Assembly: GCF_034651555.1 (NCBI RefSeq)
Contig: NZ_JAYEEQ010000004.1
Coordinates: 1 to 64,000, forward strand
Direction: 5' to 3'
Source: Aurantibrevibacter litoralis
GTDB lineage: Bacteria; Bacteroidota; Bacteroidia; Flavobacteriales; Flavobacteriaceae
Length of the DNA: 64,000 nucleotides
Of this stretch, positions 42,139 to 50,619 are shown one piece after another. The stretch's first letter is position 1. Every line of letters starts with the position of its first letter. Made by a program: the position numbers and the translations under genes. Below the pieces are notes generated by a model. It ran no database searches and was not told the origin of the DNA. It saw nothing but the letters and a program-made list of their open reading frames with translations.

Positions 42139-43461
42139 CTACTGTTGTTGAACAATAAACACTTCCAATTCTTTAAACGCTTGGTCCCGAAGTGGGATCA
42201 AATTTTTATAAGATTCCGAATTAAATACATCCTCAATGGTGCCTTGGTCAGGAAACTCCATTATCGCAATTAATTGTGGACTCCTAGTTCCCACAAGGGT
42301 CTTAGACACTTTGTACTTACCAACGGGTACAGCTCCGGCATTTTTAAAAATGAGGGCCGATTTTTCAGAATATTCTGCAAAAGCCTCCTTTTGTTCAGGA
42401 ATTAAAACGGCATTGACAATCATTAGGGTTTTTTGTGACATATTATTTTGGGTTTTAAGGGTTTCTGTTGAATTAAAATCTACTCGTGTAATTTCAAATG
42501 TTTGTGCTACAGTGTCGTTTCCCCCGAAAAGCATTTGTAATTTGGCGTACATCACAAAAAGAGCATCGCCCGCTTTGGTGAGTGTGGTGGGAAACGTATT
42601 TCCGGTTTTAAAGTGTGCTGTGGTTTGTGCCGTAGTCCATTGGTCTTTGGTCGCAATTTTATAAACCACACTAGGAAAATCGGCCCCGGTGAGGTTGTTG
42701 CTGGCTAGAGCTAAAGTTTGGTGATCGATCAACAAAACACCGTCTATGGTTGGAAATGGTTTGTTGGCAATGTGTATCTCGGTTAAACCAGTCGGATTTT
42801 TTAAGGGGATTTTGAATAATTTTCCACCATTGTATATGGCTGTAATCAAATACCCATCCGGATGGTACACCAACCCGTTTAAACCAAAAGTGCCTTGTGG
42901 GGCAACCAATCTTTCGTCATTGATAAAAATGGACGGTTTTCCGCTACTATCTATTTTGTAAATGATGGGTGCAAAGCTGTCCGTCACGTAATAATTACCA
43001 TCGCTATCCATAGTGACATCGTTTGCCAAATGGGCACCTGCCGGTGCTATTTTGGTTAGGTTGATGTATTTTTCTCTTTTCCCGGTTTTCAAATTGTAAA
43101 AAACAACTGAGGCAAGGGTTCCCATTGTGGCAGCACTGCTTTTTTTGCCCACACCGAGGTCGCTGTTGCACAGCACTAAGCGATTTTGCTTTGAATCGAT
43201 TTCGAGGCCAATGGCAGAAATCAGGTCATTGTCTTCGGCAAACACAGAAAAGTTACCCGATTTATCCACTTTTATAATTTTACCTTCCGAAACAGAAGTT
43301 GTAAAAAAGGATTCAGATACAGCGTCATAAACCAATCCTTCGGGATACAGTCCGGGGCTTTTTATAATAATTTGATTTTGCGAAATTGTGGTAGTAACCG
43401 ACAATAAAATGGTAAGAATGGCGAGCCAAAATCGCACATTGGTTATAGTTTTAAAATTCAT
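42139..43461 (-). CDS. Exported SMP-30/NHL-type propeller fused to a DUF1330 domain
   Basis: 440 aa. The signal peptide (to about TTTISQ, residue 28) is followed by a six-bladed propeller of the SMP-30/gluconolactonase type (ESFFTTSVSEGKIIKVDKSG, GAHLANDVTMDSDGNYYVTD, GLNGLVYHPDGYLITAIYNG). The last 100 residues (from residue 341, MSQKTLMIVNAVLIPEQ) are a complete DUF1330 domain. It begins with a Met in start-like context, so this may be a recent in-frame fusion or carry an internal start (42441). Combining an exported propeller with a normally cytoplasmic DUF1330 is odd. Confidence 0.8.
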   Translation of the reverse strand: MNFKTITNVRFWLAILTILLSVTTTISQNQIIIKSPGLYPEGLVYDAVSESFFTTSVSEGKIIKVDKSGNFSVFAEDNDLISAIGLEIDSKQNRLVLCNSDLGVGKKSSAATMGTLASVVFYNLKTGKREKYINLTKIAPAGAHLANDVTMDSDGNYYVTDSFAPIIYKIDSSGKPSIFINDERLVAPQGTFGLNGLVYHPDGYLITAIYNGGKLFKIPLKNPTGLTEIHIANKPFPTIDGVLLIDHQTLALASNNLTGADFPSVVYKIATKDQWTTAQTTAHFKTGNTFPTTLTKAGDALFVMYAKLQMLFGGNDTVAQTFEITRVDFNSTETLKTQNNMSQKTLMIVNAVLIPEQKEAFAEYSEKSALIFKNAGAVPVGKYKVSKTLVGTRSPQLIAIMEFPDQGTIEDVFNSESYKNLIPLRDQAFKELEVFIVQQQ

Positions 43462-43632
43462 AAATTTAGGTATTAGGTTCCGGGCAAAGGTAGGACGAAG
43501 GGCTACCTTGAAAATATTGTATTTAGCCCATATACTATTTCAAAAAGTTCAACTTTACCGTTGGTAGGGTGTTAAAATGGCTGTAATTTTTAGTTCAGAA
43601 CACCGACCTTTATACGTGAATACAATAATTCT

Positions 43633-44061
43633 ATGTCCACAAAATTTCTTTTAACCTTCGGTATTCTAATTTATGCCGTAGGTGTTCCTGTTCTTGAAAT
43701 TAACGATACGCACGTTTTTAATCCGGATTGGACGCCTCACGTTCGTATTCACGAAGTATGGCAATTAATAACAAACAGCAGCATAGGGTTGTTCTGTTTG
43801 TGGCTGGTTTGGGCGAAACAAAAAATTGTATTGCCCAGTGTTTTAGGACTTTTTATTACCGGTGGATTTCTCTTGGCTTTCATCCTTCAAGATTTTTACG
43901 GAGGTTCAATGAAGTATTTAGATGGCTCTGAAAAAACCCTATTTGGCATCAATATAGGTATCCTTGGTTTTGGGATAGTATTCATCGTCTTTCTATATAC
44001 TTTATTTCAAGGAATGAAGAGGAAAGACGGTTTGCAAAAATATAGGAGTCACGATATATAA
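43633..44061 (+). CDS. Four-helix membrane protein, function unknown
   Basis: 142 aa with hydrophobic helices at LLTFGILIYAVGVPVL, SSIGLFCLWLVWA, LGLFITGGFLLAFILQ and IGILGFGIVFIVFLYTLFQ. Conserved-looking polar segments are HVRIHEVWQL and DFYGGSMKY. Divergent from the propeller gene and followed by a broken lumazine-binding-like gene 7 bases later. The family is not recognised. Confidence 0.7.
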   Translation: MSTKFLLTFGILIYAVGVPVLEINDTHVFNPDWTPHVRIHEVWQLITNSSIGLFCLWLVWAKQKIVLPSVLGLFITGGFLLAFILQDFYGGSMKYLDGSEKTLFGINIGILGFGIVFIVFLYTLFQGMKRKDGLQKYRSHDI

Positions 44062-44067
44062 TTGCAT

Positions 44068-44467
44068 ATGTCGTTCGAAAATTTACAACGAAGAGAGTTT
44101 TGCCATCCAAAATACGGTCAACAATTATTTCGAAGGCGTGTTTTTTGGAGACATTTTTAAGTTAAAAACTGCCTTTCATCCCGAAGCGCTTACTTGTGGT
44201 GATATAAATGGCGCCCCTTATTTCCGCAATTTGGAGCAGTATCTAGAAGGTGTAAAAAACCGCAAGAGCCCAAACGAGCTCAATGAAGCGTTTACCATGA
44301 AAATTTTGTCTGTAGAATTATTAGGCCAAAATGCCATTGCAAAATTATATGTGCCAATGCTGGCGTATAATTACTACGACATCGTATCCCGAACTAAGGT
44401 GGATGGCACTTGGGTGATTGTAAATAAAATATTTGCCAATGTTATACACCGCACAGAAATGGCCTAA
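44068..44467 (+). pseudogene. Lumazine-binding/NTF2-like gene with one-base frameshift near the start
   Basis: The protein body (YNEESFAIQNTVNNYFEGVF, FKLKTAFHPEALTCGDING, IAKLYVPMLAYNYYDIVSRT, GTWVIVNKIF) matches the Lumazine_bd_2/DUF4440-like NTF2 family, but this frame has no start codon. ATG 44068 is in the neighbouring frame. Removing one A from the AAAA at 44078-44081 joins MSFE to IYNEES. Either a true frameshift or an error. A GTG at 44138 would give only a truncated 109-aa protein. Confidence 0.7.
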
Positions 44468-44483
44468 CACCCGAGTTAGCTAG

Positions 44484-45533
44484 CTTTTAGGGATTAGATA
44501 TCCCATACTTCAGGAGCCGTTTGGCGGAGGTATTTCCTCTGCCAAATTGGTTGCTGCGGTGTCTGATAGTGGTGGTTTGGGCGGTTTTGGGGCATACCAT
44601 TTAGAGCCTGAAGCACTACTAGAAATTAATGCTGAAATTAAAACCTTAACTAAATTACCCTATAATATAAACTTGTGGGTAAACGATGTTGATTTAGATC
44701 AGGCCTATTCAGAGGAAGACTATCAACAATTATTGTGTTTCTTAAAACCTTATTTCGATAAATACAATATACCTTATCCTGAAGCTCCTAAGCCAATTGA
44801 AAGCAAATTTGAAAGACAAATGGAGGCTATTTTAAAGGTGAAACCTCCTGTTTTTAGTTTTATTTTTGGTATCCCTGATGCGGCCATAATGAAAGAATTG
44901 GCAAAATCGACTATTAAAACCATTGGAACAGCAACTACTTTGGAGGAGGCGCTAATGCTAGAAAAGGCTTAAGTAGATGTAATTGTGGCTTCAGGGTTTG
45001 AAGCCGGCGGACACAGACCTTCATTTTTAAAAAATACAGAGACTTCCTATTTTGGGTCATTTGTACTTGCCCAACTAATCGCAAAAAATGTTAAAAAGCC
45101 ATTTGTAGTTGCCGGTGGTATTGCCGATGGCAACGGAATCCTAGCTGCATTACAACTAGGTGCCTCCGGAGTGCAAATAGGAACTGCTTTTTTGGCTACC
45201 CAAGAAGCAAACACAACTGCATTTCATAAGGAGATTTTATTTTCGCCAAATGCGCAGAATACTAGTTTAACAAAAAGTAGTACAGGAAGAATGGCAAGAG
45301 GAATTCCGGGCGAATTGTCAATGAAATTTGACGCGTTACTCCATCCCCCAAAACTGCCTTTTCCGATACATTCAAAAATAATCTCAGTACTACGCAAAAC
45401 TATTCAAGAAAATGATAGTCAGCGTATTTTAACCTATTGGGCAGGCCAGATCGCACCATTAATTCAAAAAGGTAATGCCAAAGACGTCATGGTTCGATTG
45501 TTGGCGGAGATGGAGCAGTTAAGCATACCGTAA
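44484..45533 (+). pseudogene. Nitronate monooxygenase gene interrupted by stop codons
   Basis: Reads LLGIRYPILQEPFGGGISSA, KLVAAVSDSGGLGGFGAYHL, then TAA at 44970-44972, and continues in the same frame as VDVIVASGFEAGGHRPSF and VVAGGIADGNGILAALQLGA, the FMN-binding TIM-barrel motifs. A second in-frame stop, TAG at 44481-44483, precedes LLGIRYPI just where the start should be close by. The enzyme would oxidize alkyl nitronates using FMN; this copy cannot make a whole protein without readthrough. Confidence 0.85.
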
Positions 45534-45765
45534 TATCCTTTTGGTAAGAATAAGGAATGAACAATTTTGAACATAAATTTCAATTGTTTCCAACCGTCCA
45601 TTTAAGTCAGGATGAAGACTCTCAGAAAATAGTGCTTATATAATTTTCGAAAAATTAAACACGCACGCAACCTTTACATCTCAATAACATCTACCATAAA
45701 GATTTAAACCAAAAGCCTGACGGAAATTCAGGATCATAAAATACATTTCACTTAATTTTTACTGT

Positions 45766-46848
45766 ATGAAATTACAAAACCCTTTTTCGCCTTACAAGGC
45801 GCTAGTCCTTTTAGTTCTATTTTCGTTAAGCGCTTGCAATAATGACGATAACAGCGGTACTCCCATCGAAGAAAGTCGTTTTGTTTGGAAAAAAATTGGA
45901 CTTAATGGATTAAAAATTAACAAATTGCTTCTAGAAGATACTTTTCTGTATGCAGTCACCGAAGATGGAATTTACAGAAAAAATAGTGTTGATGATAGTT
46001 CATTTCAACCTATAGGACTGCAAGGTCTTAACATTGAAGACGTTGTAGTTTTCAGTCCCAATGAATTGCTTGCTTCGGTGGCCGATTTTCAAGAGGACAT
46101 CGCAATTCATATAGCGACAACTAATGATGGTGGTCAAAATTGGCAGGTTTTGGAATCCGATTTCGGGGGAGGCTTTGACCCTCATATTGTGTGGGACTTT
46201 TTGAAGGCGCAGAATTCCGAAGATAATCTGTATGCCACTAGCAATTATGTGGTTGCAAAATCAACAAATAAAGGGGTTCATTGGACACCCATATGGGGAG
46301 ATTGGGATCAATTTGCGCGGGCAACCTCAGTGGTTGCTATAAACCCATTACTACCTAATGAAATCTGGCTGGGTGGGCAAGGTGGAATTGAAGACGGCTA
46401 TTTAATTCGATTAAATGGAGATACGGAAGCTAATCGTTGGACAGACTTAGTGCCCAACCCCACTACGGTAAAGAACATTACATTCGACACACAAAATCCA
46501 CAATCCATTTACGTGGGGTTTGAAGGAGCATTGTTAAAAACCTCGAATAATGGACAATCATGGCAAACGCTCATAGATGAACATGAAAGTGCCCGGTTTT
46601 TTAACGGTATCGTCTTAAGCAAATTGGATGTCAATAAAGTGTACACCTCCGGGTGGCTCAAAACCGATGAACCTCAGCCCCTGTTACTATATTACAGTAC
46701 CGATGCAGGAACAACTTGGAAACAAGAGATTTTCACAGAAGAACCCTTTGGAGGAGTAGAAGATATGGTCATGGCCACTATAGGAAATCAAGAACATTTG
46801 TTTTTAGCCCTTAATAAAGGGGGGGTATATGAAGTTATTGAAAAATAG
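45766..46848 (+). CDS. Lipoprotein with BNR/VPS10-like repeats
   Basis: 360 aa. A lipoprotein signal (VLLVLFSLSAC, then NNDDNSG) is followed by a beta propeller with Asp-box repeats: TTNDGGQNW, STNKGVHW, KTSNNGQSW and STDAGTTW. This resembles sialidase-like and photosystem-II-stability-factor-like propellers; no sialidase active site is seen. It is probably anchored at the outer membrane and binds a ligand. The 45534-45765 upstream gap shows nothing clear. Confidence 0.85.
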   Translation: MKLQNPFSPYKALVLLVLFSLSACNNDDNSGTPIEESRFVWKKIGLNGLKINKLLLEDTFLYAVTEDGIYRKNSVDDSSFQPIGLQGLNIEDVVVFSPNELLASVADFQEDIAIHIATTNDGGQNWQVLESDFGGGFDPHIVWDFLKAQNSEDNLYATSNYVVAKSTNKGVHWTPIWGDWDQFARATSVVAINPLLPNEIWLGGQGGIEDGYLIRLNGDTEANRWTDLVPNPTTVKNITFDTQNPQSIYVGFEGALLKTSNNGQSWQTLIDEHESARFFNGIVLSKLDVNKVYTSGWLKTDEPQPLLLYYSTDAGTTWKQEIFTEEPFGGVEDMVMATIGNQEHLFLALNKGGVYEVIEK

Positions 46849-46885
46849 GTTATAACATTACAGCCTGAATTTTATTTTACAAGAT

Positions 46886-47047
46886 ATGCAACCGTCAGAA
46901 AATAGAACTTCCGAAGGATTTTCTAAGATTGTAAAAGGAAGAATCTTAGAGGCTGCTTGGGATACTGTTTTGATCCTAAAAGAACTAAAATTATACGGTA
47001 ATTGCCTTGTTATTTTACATCTGGAGGATGAGTTTTACCAGAAATAA
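46886..47047 (+). CDS. Possible small protein at the island's right end
   Basis: A 53-aa frame (MQPSENRTSEGFSKIVKGRI and on to HLEDEFYQK). The residue mix is protein-like, but no family is recognised. It could be an element-end gene or a fragment. Confidence 0.3.
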   Translation: MQPSENRTSEGFSKIVKGRILEAAWDTVLILKELKLYGNCLVILHLEDEFYQK

Positions 47048-47088
47048 AACCTAACTTTACTTAAACGAAATTAAATCGACCAAATTTT

Positions 47089-47108
47089 AGGTTCACAAAT
47101 CGACAACA
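47089..47108 (+). repeat. Island-end repeat, right copy
   Basis: AGGTTCACAAATCGACAACA, 19 of 20 matching 18861-18880, 50 bases before attR. Confidence 0.55.
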
Positions 47109-47158
47109 GCCAACTGCTACTCAGCTTATCTAGTTGATTTTCAGATGTTTTTAAAATC

Positions 47159-47182
47159 GGGTTCGAATCCCAGCCAGGTCAC
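47159..47182 (+). repeat. attR: duplicated tRNA-Lys 3' end
   Basis: 24 bases identical to 18736-18759. The upstream DNA shows no tRNA, so this is a partial duplicate left by integration, not a gene. Confidence 0.9.
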
Positions 47183-47228
47183 AAAAAGGGACTTTCTAAA
47201 CATTCGTTAGAAAGTCCCTTTTTTTATT
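47183..47228. terminator. Terminator beyond attR
   Basis: GGGACTTTCTAA (47188-47199) and TTAGAAAGTCCC (47207-47218) pair exactly, followed by eight T. It starts 5 bases after attR and was probably the tRNA-Lys terminator before the island was inserted. It may also serve copA from the other side. Confidence 0.85.
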
Positions 47229-47365
47229 TCCTTTTTATGATTCAAAAATCAATGAAGCATTTGCGATATTGATCCGAAATGGAATCTGTACGCAACTAAG
47301 AGCTCCACAATTTAGGACGCATTACCCATTTTTATGGATTTTGACGTAACGTAATATCTTCCAAC

Positions 47366-49864
47366 CTAGCTTAACGAAGTACTTCGCAATCGAAGCGCAT
47401 TCATAATAACAGACACAGAGCTAAAGCTCATGGCCAATGCGGCGATCATTGGTGATAATAGCAATCCGAAAAACGGATACAGCACGCCGGCTGCAATAGG
47501 CACCCCCAACGTATTGTATAGCATTGCAAAAAATAAATTTTGTTTGATGTTTCGCATCACCTGCACACTTAAATTTCGCGCTTTAACGATGCCTTGCAGA
47601 TCGCCTTTCACTAGGGTCATTGTAGCACTTTCTATGGCCACATCTGTTCCGGTACCCATAGCAATACCCACATCACTTTTAGCCAAAGCCGGGGCGTCAT
47701 TTATGCCATCACCCGCCATAGCTACTTTTTTCCCTTCCCTTTGCAACCGCTCTACTTCGTACAATTTATCTTGAGGAAGCATTTCGGCTTTATATTCTAA
47801 AAGACCTAGTTCATCGGCAACCGCTTTGGCGGTATCCGAATTATCTCCGGTAAGCATTAGTACAGCAACTCCTCCTTTTTGTAATTCCGTAATGGCTTGT
47901 TTACTGCTCGCTTTAATTTTGTCGGAAATAACCACATACCCCACGGCTCTGCCATCTACTGCCAACATAGGTACCGTTTTTCCCAGCTTTTGCTGTTCGC
48001 TTACCGCTGCTCTAAGATCCTCCGAAATAGTAGCTTGGCTCGTTACCATTAGTTGTTCATTGCCTAGCGCTACCTGCTTTTCGCTTACTGTACCGATAAC
48101 TCCTTTTCCTGTTACTGCAGTAAAATCGGTTACCTTCCAAACCGCCACTTGCTGTTCTTTTCCATAGTTCAAAATGGCTTCAGCTAAGGGATGCTCGCTA
48201 AATTGGTTGAGGGCCACCATATAGTGAAGCACCTCTTCTTGATCCATACCTGCCGTAAATCCTATTTTTTCTACTGAGGGTTTGCCTTCGGTAATCGTTC
48301 CCGTTTTGTCTATAATAAGGACATCTATTTTATTCATTCGCTCCAAAGCTTCGGCATTTTTGATAAGAACCCCATGCTGAGCGCCCTTACCCACACCTAC
48401 CATAACGGACATAGGTGTAGCCAATCCCAGCGCACAGGGGCAGGCTATGATTAGCACCGCAATGGCATTAACCAAAGCATATACATGGGCAGGCTCCGGA
48501 CCAAAAACAACCCAAACAACAAAGGTAACCACGGAAATTACGACTACTACCGGCACAAAATAGGCAGAAATCCGATCTGCCAGTTTTTGAATGGGTGCTT
48601 TACTTCGGCTGGCTTGGTTTACCATAGCTATAATCTGAGACAAGAGGGTATCTGCACCTACTTTTTCGGCCTTCATTACAAAGGATTGCTTTCCGTTAAT
48701 GGTTCCGGAACTTACTTTATCATTTAAACCCTTGGTTACAGGCACAGGCTCTCCGGTAATCATGGATTCGTCTACCGTACTTTCGCCTTCCGTAATTATA
48801 CCGTCTACCGGTATTTTATCTCCCGGTTTTACCCGAAGCAAATCGCCCTTACTAATTTGGTCAATTGCTATTATTTCTTCTACACCATGGGTAATTCTAA
48901 CTGCCTGATTGGGTGCTAACTTTAATAATGCTTTAACGGCACTATTGGTCTTGCTATGTGCTCTCGCTTCCAGCACTTGCCCCAACAATACCAAGGTTAA
49001 AATTACCGTTGCTGCTTCAAAATATACATGTACCGTTCCGGATTCTGTTTTAAACTGCTCCGGAAAAAAATTGGGAAACAACATCCCAAACACGCTAAAG
49101 AGCCACGCTATACCCGCCCCAATACCAATTAACGTAAACATATTGAGATTCCATGTTTTTATGGACTTATAGGCCCTTTCAAAAAACATCCATGTTGCAT
49201 AAAAAACCACAGGAAGTGATAACCCCAACTGCACCCAATTCCAATAGCGCATCTCTAGAAAATTGTATAGGGGGTTGTTGGGTGCCATTTCGGACATAGC
49301 GATCACAAAAATTGGTAGGGTAAAGCCCACCGCAATCCAAAATTTTCTAAGCATTTTTTGATAAGTGTCCTCTTCTGCCGAAAGCGTTCCGGCCTTAGCG
49401 ACCAAATCCATACCGCATATTGGACAGGCTCCAGGTGTATTTTGCTCAATTTCAGGATGCATGGGACACGTATAAACTGTCTCCCGCTCATGAAGGGGAG
49501 CTTGCTCCTGCACTAAATCCATGCCACATACCGGGCAGTCTCCGGCCGTATCATAGGTTTTTTCACCTTCGCAATGCATAGGGCAGTAAAAAGCACCCTT
49601 CCCTGTAAACTTTGGCTTTTTTGAAGATGTCTTATGCATTTTATTTGACTGTCCCGGTAGGGAAATGGTGTACGATCCACCATCGTCTAACAGTGCCTTT
49701 TGGAATGCATCTACGTTACGATGTGATTTCATTTCTATGGTCGCCTGCGCCTGTTCCAAATCTACCGATACCTTCGTGACCCCTTCAACGGTTTTCAGAA
49801 CGTTCTCTACATGACTACGGCATCCATTGCAGGTCATTCCTTGAATGTGATAGGTGTGTTTCAT
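47366..49864 (-). CDS. copA: Copper-translocating P1B-type ATPase
   Basis: 832 aa inner-membrane pump exporting Cu(I). An N-terminal HMA domain (GMTCNGC, residues 9-15) is followed by two Cys/His-rich heavy-metal-binding modules (YCPMHCEG with CPVCGMDL; YTCPMHPEIEQ with CPICGMDLV). The core has eight TM helices with CPC in IACPCALGLATP (about 474), TGEP, DKTGT phosphorylation site (about 517), SEHPLAEAI, and GDGINDAPAL. It follows the efflux genes on the same strand, 116 bases after the DUF3347 gene. Confidence 0.96.
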   Translation of the reverse strand: MKHTYHIQGMTCNGCRSHVENVLKTVEGVTKVSVDLEQAQATIEMKSHRNVDAFQKALLDDGGSYTISLPGQSNKMHKTSSKKPKFTGKGAFYCPMHCEGEKTYDTAGDCPVCGMDLVQEQAPLHERETVYTCPMHPEIEQNTPGACPICGMDLVAKAGTLSAEEDTYQKMLRKFWIAVGFTLPIFVIAMSEMAPNNPLYNFLEMRYWNWVQLGLSLPVVFYATWMFFERAYKSIKTWNLNMFTLIGIGAGIAWLFSVFGMLFPNFFPEQFKTESGTVHVYFEAATVILTLVLLGQVLEARAHSKTNSAVKALLKLAPNQAVRITHGVEEIIAIDQISKGDLLRVKPGDKIPVDGIITEGESTVDESMITGEPVPVTKGLNDKVSSGTINGKQSFVMKAEKVGADTLLSQIIAMVNQASRSKAPIQKLADRISAYFVPVVVVISVVTFVVWVVFGPEPAHVYALVNAIAVLIIACPCALGLATPMSVMVGVGKGAQHGVLIKNAEALERMNKIDVLIIDKTGTITEGKPSVEKIGFTAGMDQEEVLHYMVALNQFSEHPLAEAILNYGKEQQVAVWKVTDFTAVTGKGVIGTVSEKQVALGNEQLMVTSQATISEDLRAAVSEQQKLGKTVPMLAVDGRAVGYVVISDKIKASSKQAITELQKGGVAVLMLTGDNSDTAKAVADELGLLEYKAEMLPQDKLYEVERLQREGKKVAMAGDGINDAPALAKSDVGIAMGTGTDVAIESATMTLVKGDLQGIVKARNLSVQVMRNIKQNLFFAMLYNTLGVPIAAGVLYPFFGLLLSPMIAALAMSFSSVSVIMNALRLRSTSLS

Positions 49865-49980
49865 TTGTATTTTATTTTTTTATAAAGACATGTTGTAGCA
49901 GGCGATAAGGGTTTCAAAATTGAAAAAATCTAGTCAAAATATACAACGGGTTGCTTTTAATGCACTATTGCGGATGTTTT

Positions 49981-50589
49981 TTACATCTTTATTTCCCGTT
50001 GCACGCTACCACAATGCAACATTGTACTACCATAATACGGATTTTTTATGGCACTACTCATACTTAACCAGGAACTCCCTTTATCATACATAGGGCAATG
50101 CTGTTCGTATACGGTGTACGGTGTTCCGGTAATGGCAACTATTTCGGTAACCGTCGCATTGAGTTCTTTAAAATGTTTTCTTTGATCCTCTATTGTGGTT
50201 TTAGAAATGGCACTAGATTGAACTTTCCCTTGAAGCAGCAATGGTTTCAATTGGACTTGCTCTTCGGGGGCGTAGGGATCTAAATTGAAATTCTCGAGGG
50301 CTAGATGCATGGCAGAGGCTCCTATAACAGCCCTTTCGGCATCATCGGCCACCAAGGCATCCTTAACCTCAAAATAAAAATCCAATATGGAACTCTTACC
50401 ATCTGCTATGGTGCTATTTTGACCGTTTACATCCGCATTTTCCTTTGCTTCCTTACGCACGTCTTCCGTTTTTGGTTGTTGATCCTCTGCTTCGGGTGTC
50501 TGTGCGTCTTTGTTGTCCTTACAAGAGAAAATGATACCCAGACTACCCAGCACTACGATAAATGGTAGCAACCTATTTTTTTTGTTCAT
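49981..50589 (-). CDS. Lipoprotein-like DUF3347 protein
   Basis: 202 aa. The leader RLLPFIVVLGSLGIIFSC (Cys near residue 23) suggests a lipoprotein. A Glu/Asp/Lys-rich linker follows, then the DUF3347 domain (FYFEVKDALVADDAERAVIG, YEQHCPMYDKGSSWLSMSSA, IKNPYYGSTMLHCG). The Cys/Met residues suggest metal binding. The same domain closes the CusB gene 30 bases upstream, so this is a stand-alone periplasmic copy. Confidence 0.85.
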   Translation of the reverse strand: MNKKNRLLPFIVVLGSLGIIFSCKDNKDAQTPEAEDQQPKTEDVRKEAKENADVNGQNSTIADGKSSILDFYFEVKDALVADDAERAVIGASAMHLALENFNLDPYAPEEQVQLKPLLLQGKVQSSAISKTTIEDQRKHFKELNATVTEIVAITGTPYTVYEQHCPMYDKGSSWLSMSSAIKNPYYGSTMLHCGSVQREIKM

Positions 50590-50619
50590 GGTTTAAAATT
50601 TTAAATTATTGAATTAAAC

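Larger units (their letters stand above)
18736..47182. mobile_element. Genomic island / integrative mobilizable element in tRNA-Lys
   Basis: The span is bounded by exact 24-base direct repeats (18736-18759 and 47159-47182) that contain the tRNA-Lys 3' end. A tyrosine recombinase gene begins 230 bases inside the left end. The first 6 kb hold mobilization and replication-type genes, and the rest is cargo with four AraC regulators, a TetR regulator and redox or detoxification enzymes. Several genes are truncated or frameshifted. No conjugative (tra) genes are present, so transfer would have needed a helper element. The right cargo may include later insertions. Confidence 0.85.

Noticed and set aside
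37617..44081. Phase variation by A-runs in the two frameshifted genes
   Set aside because: The runs are only three and four bases long, too short for usual slipped-strand switching; decay or sequencing error is more likely.
47140..47182. Second tRNA-Lys at the right end of the island
   Set aside because: Only the 3' 24 bases match; D arm and anticodon arm are absent. It is an att duplication.
47198..47210. AACATTCGTT in the terminator loop as another TetR site
   Set aside because: The match to 30411-30419 is short and lies inside a terminator with no promoter nearby; probably chance.
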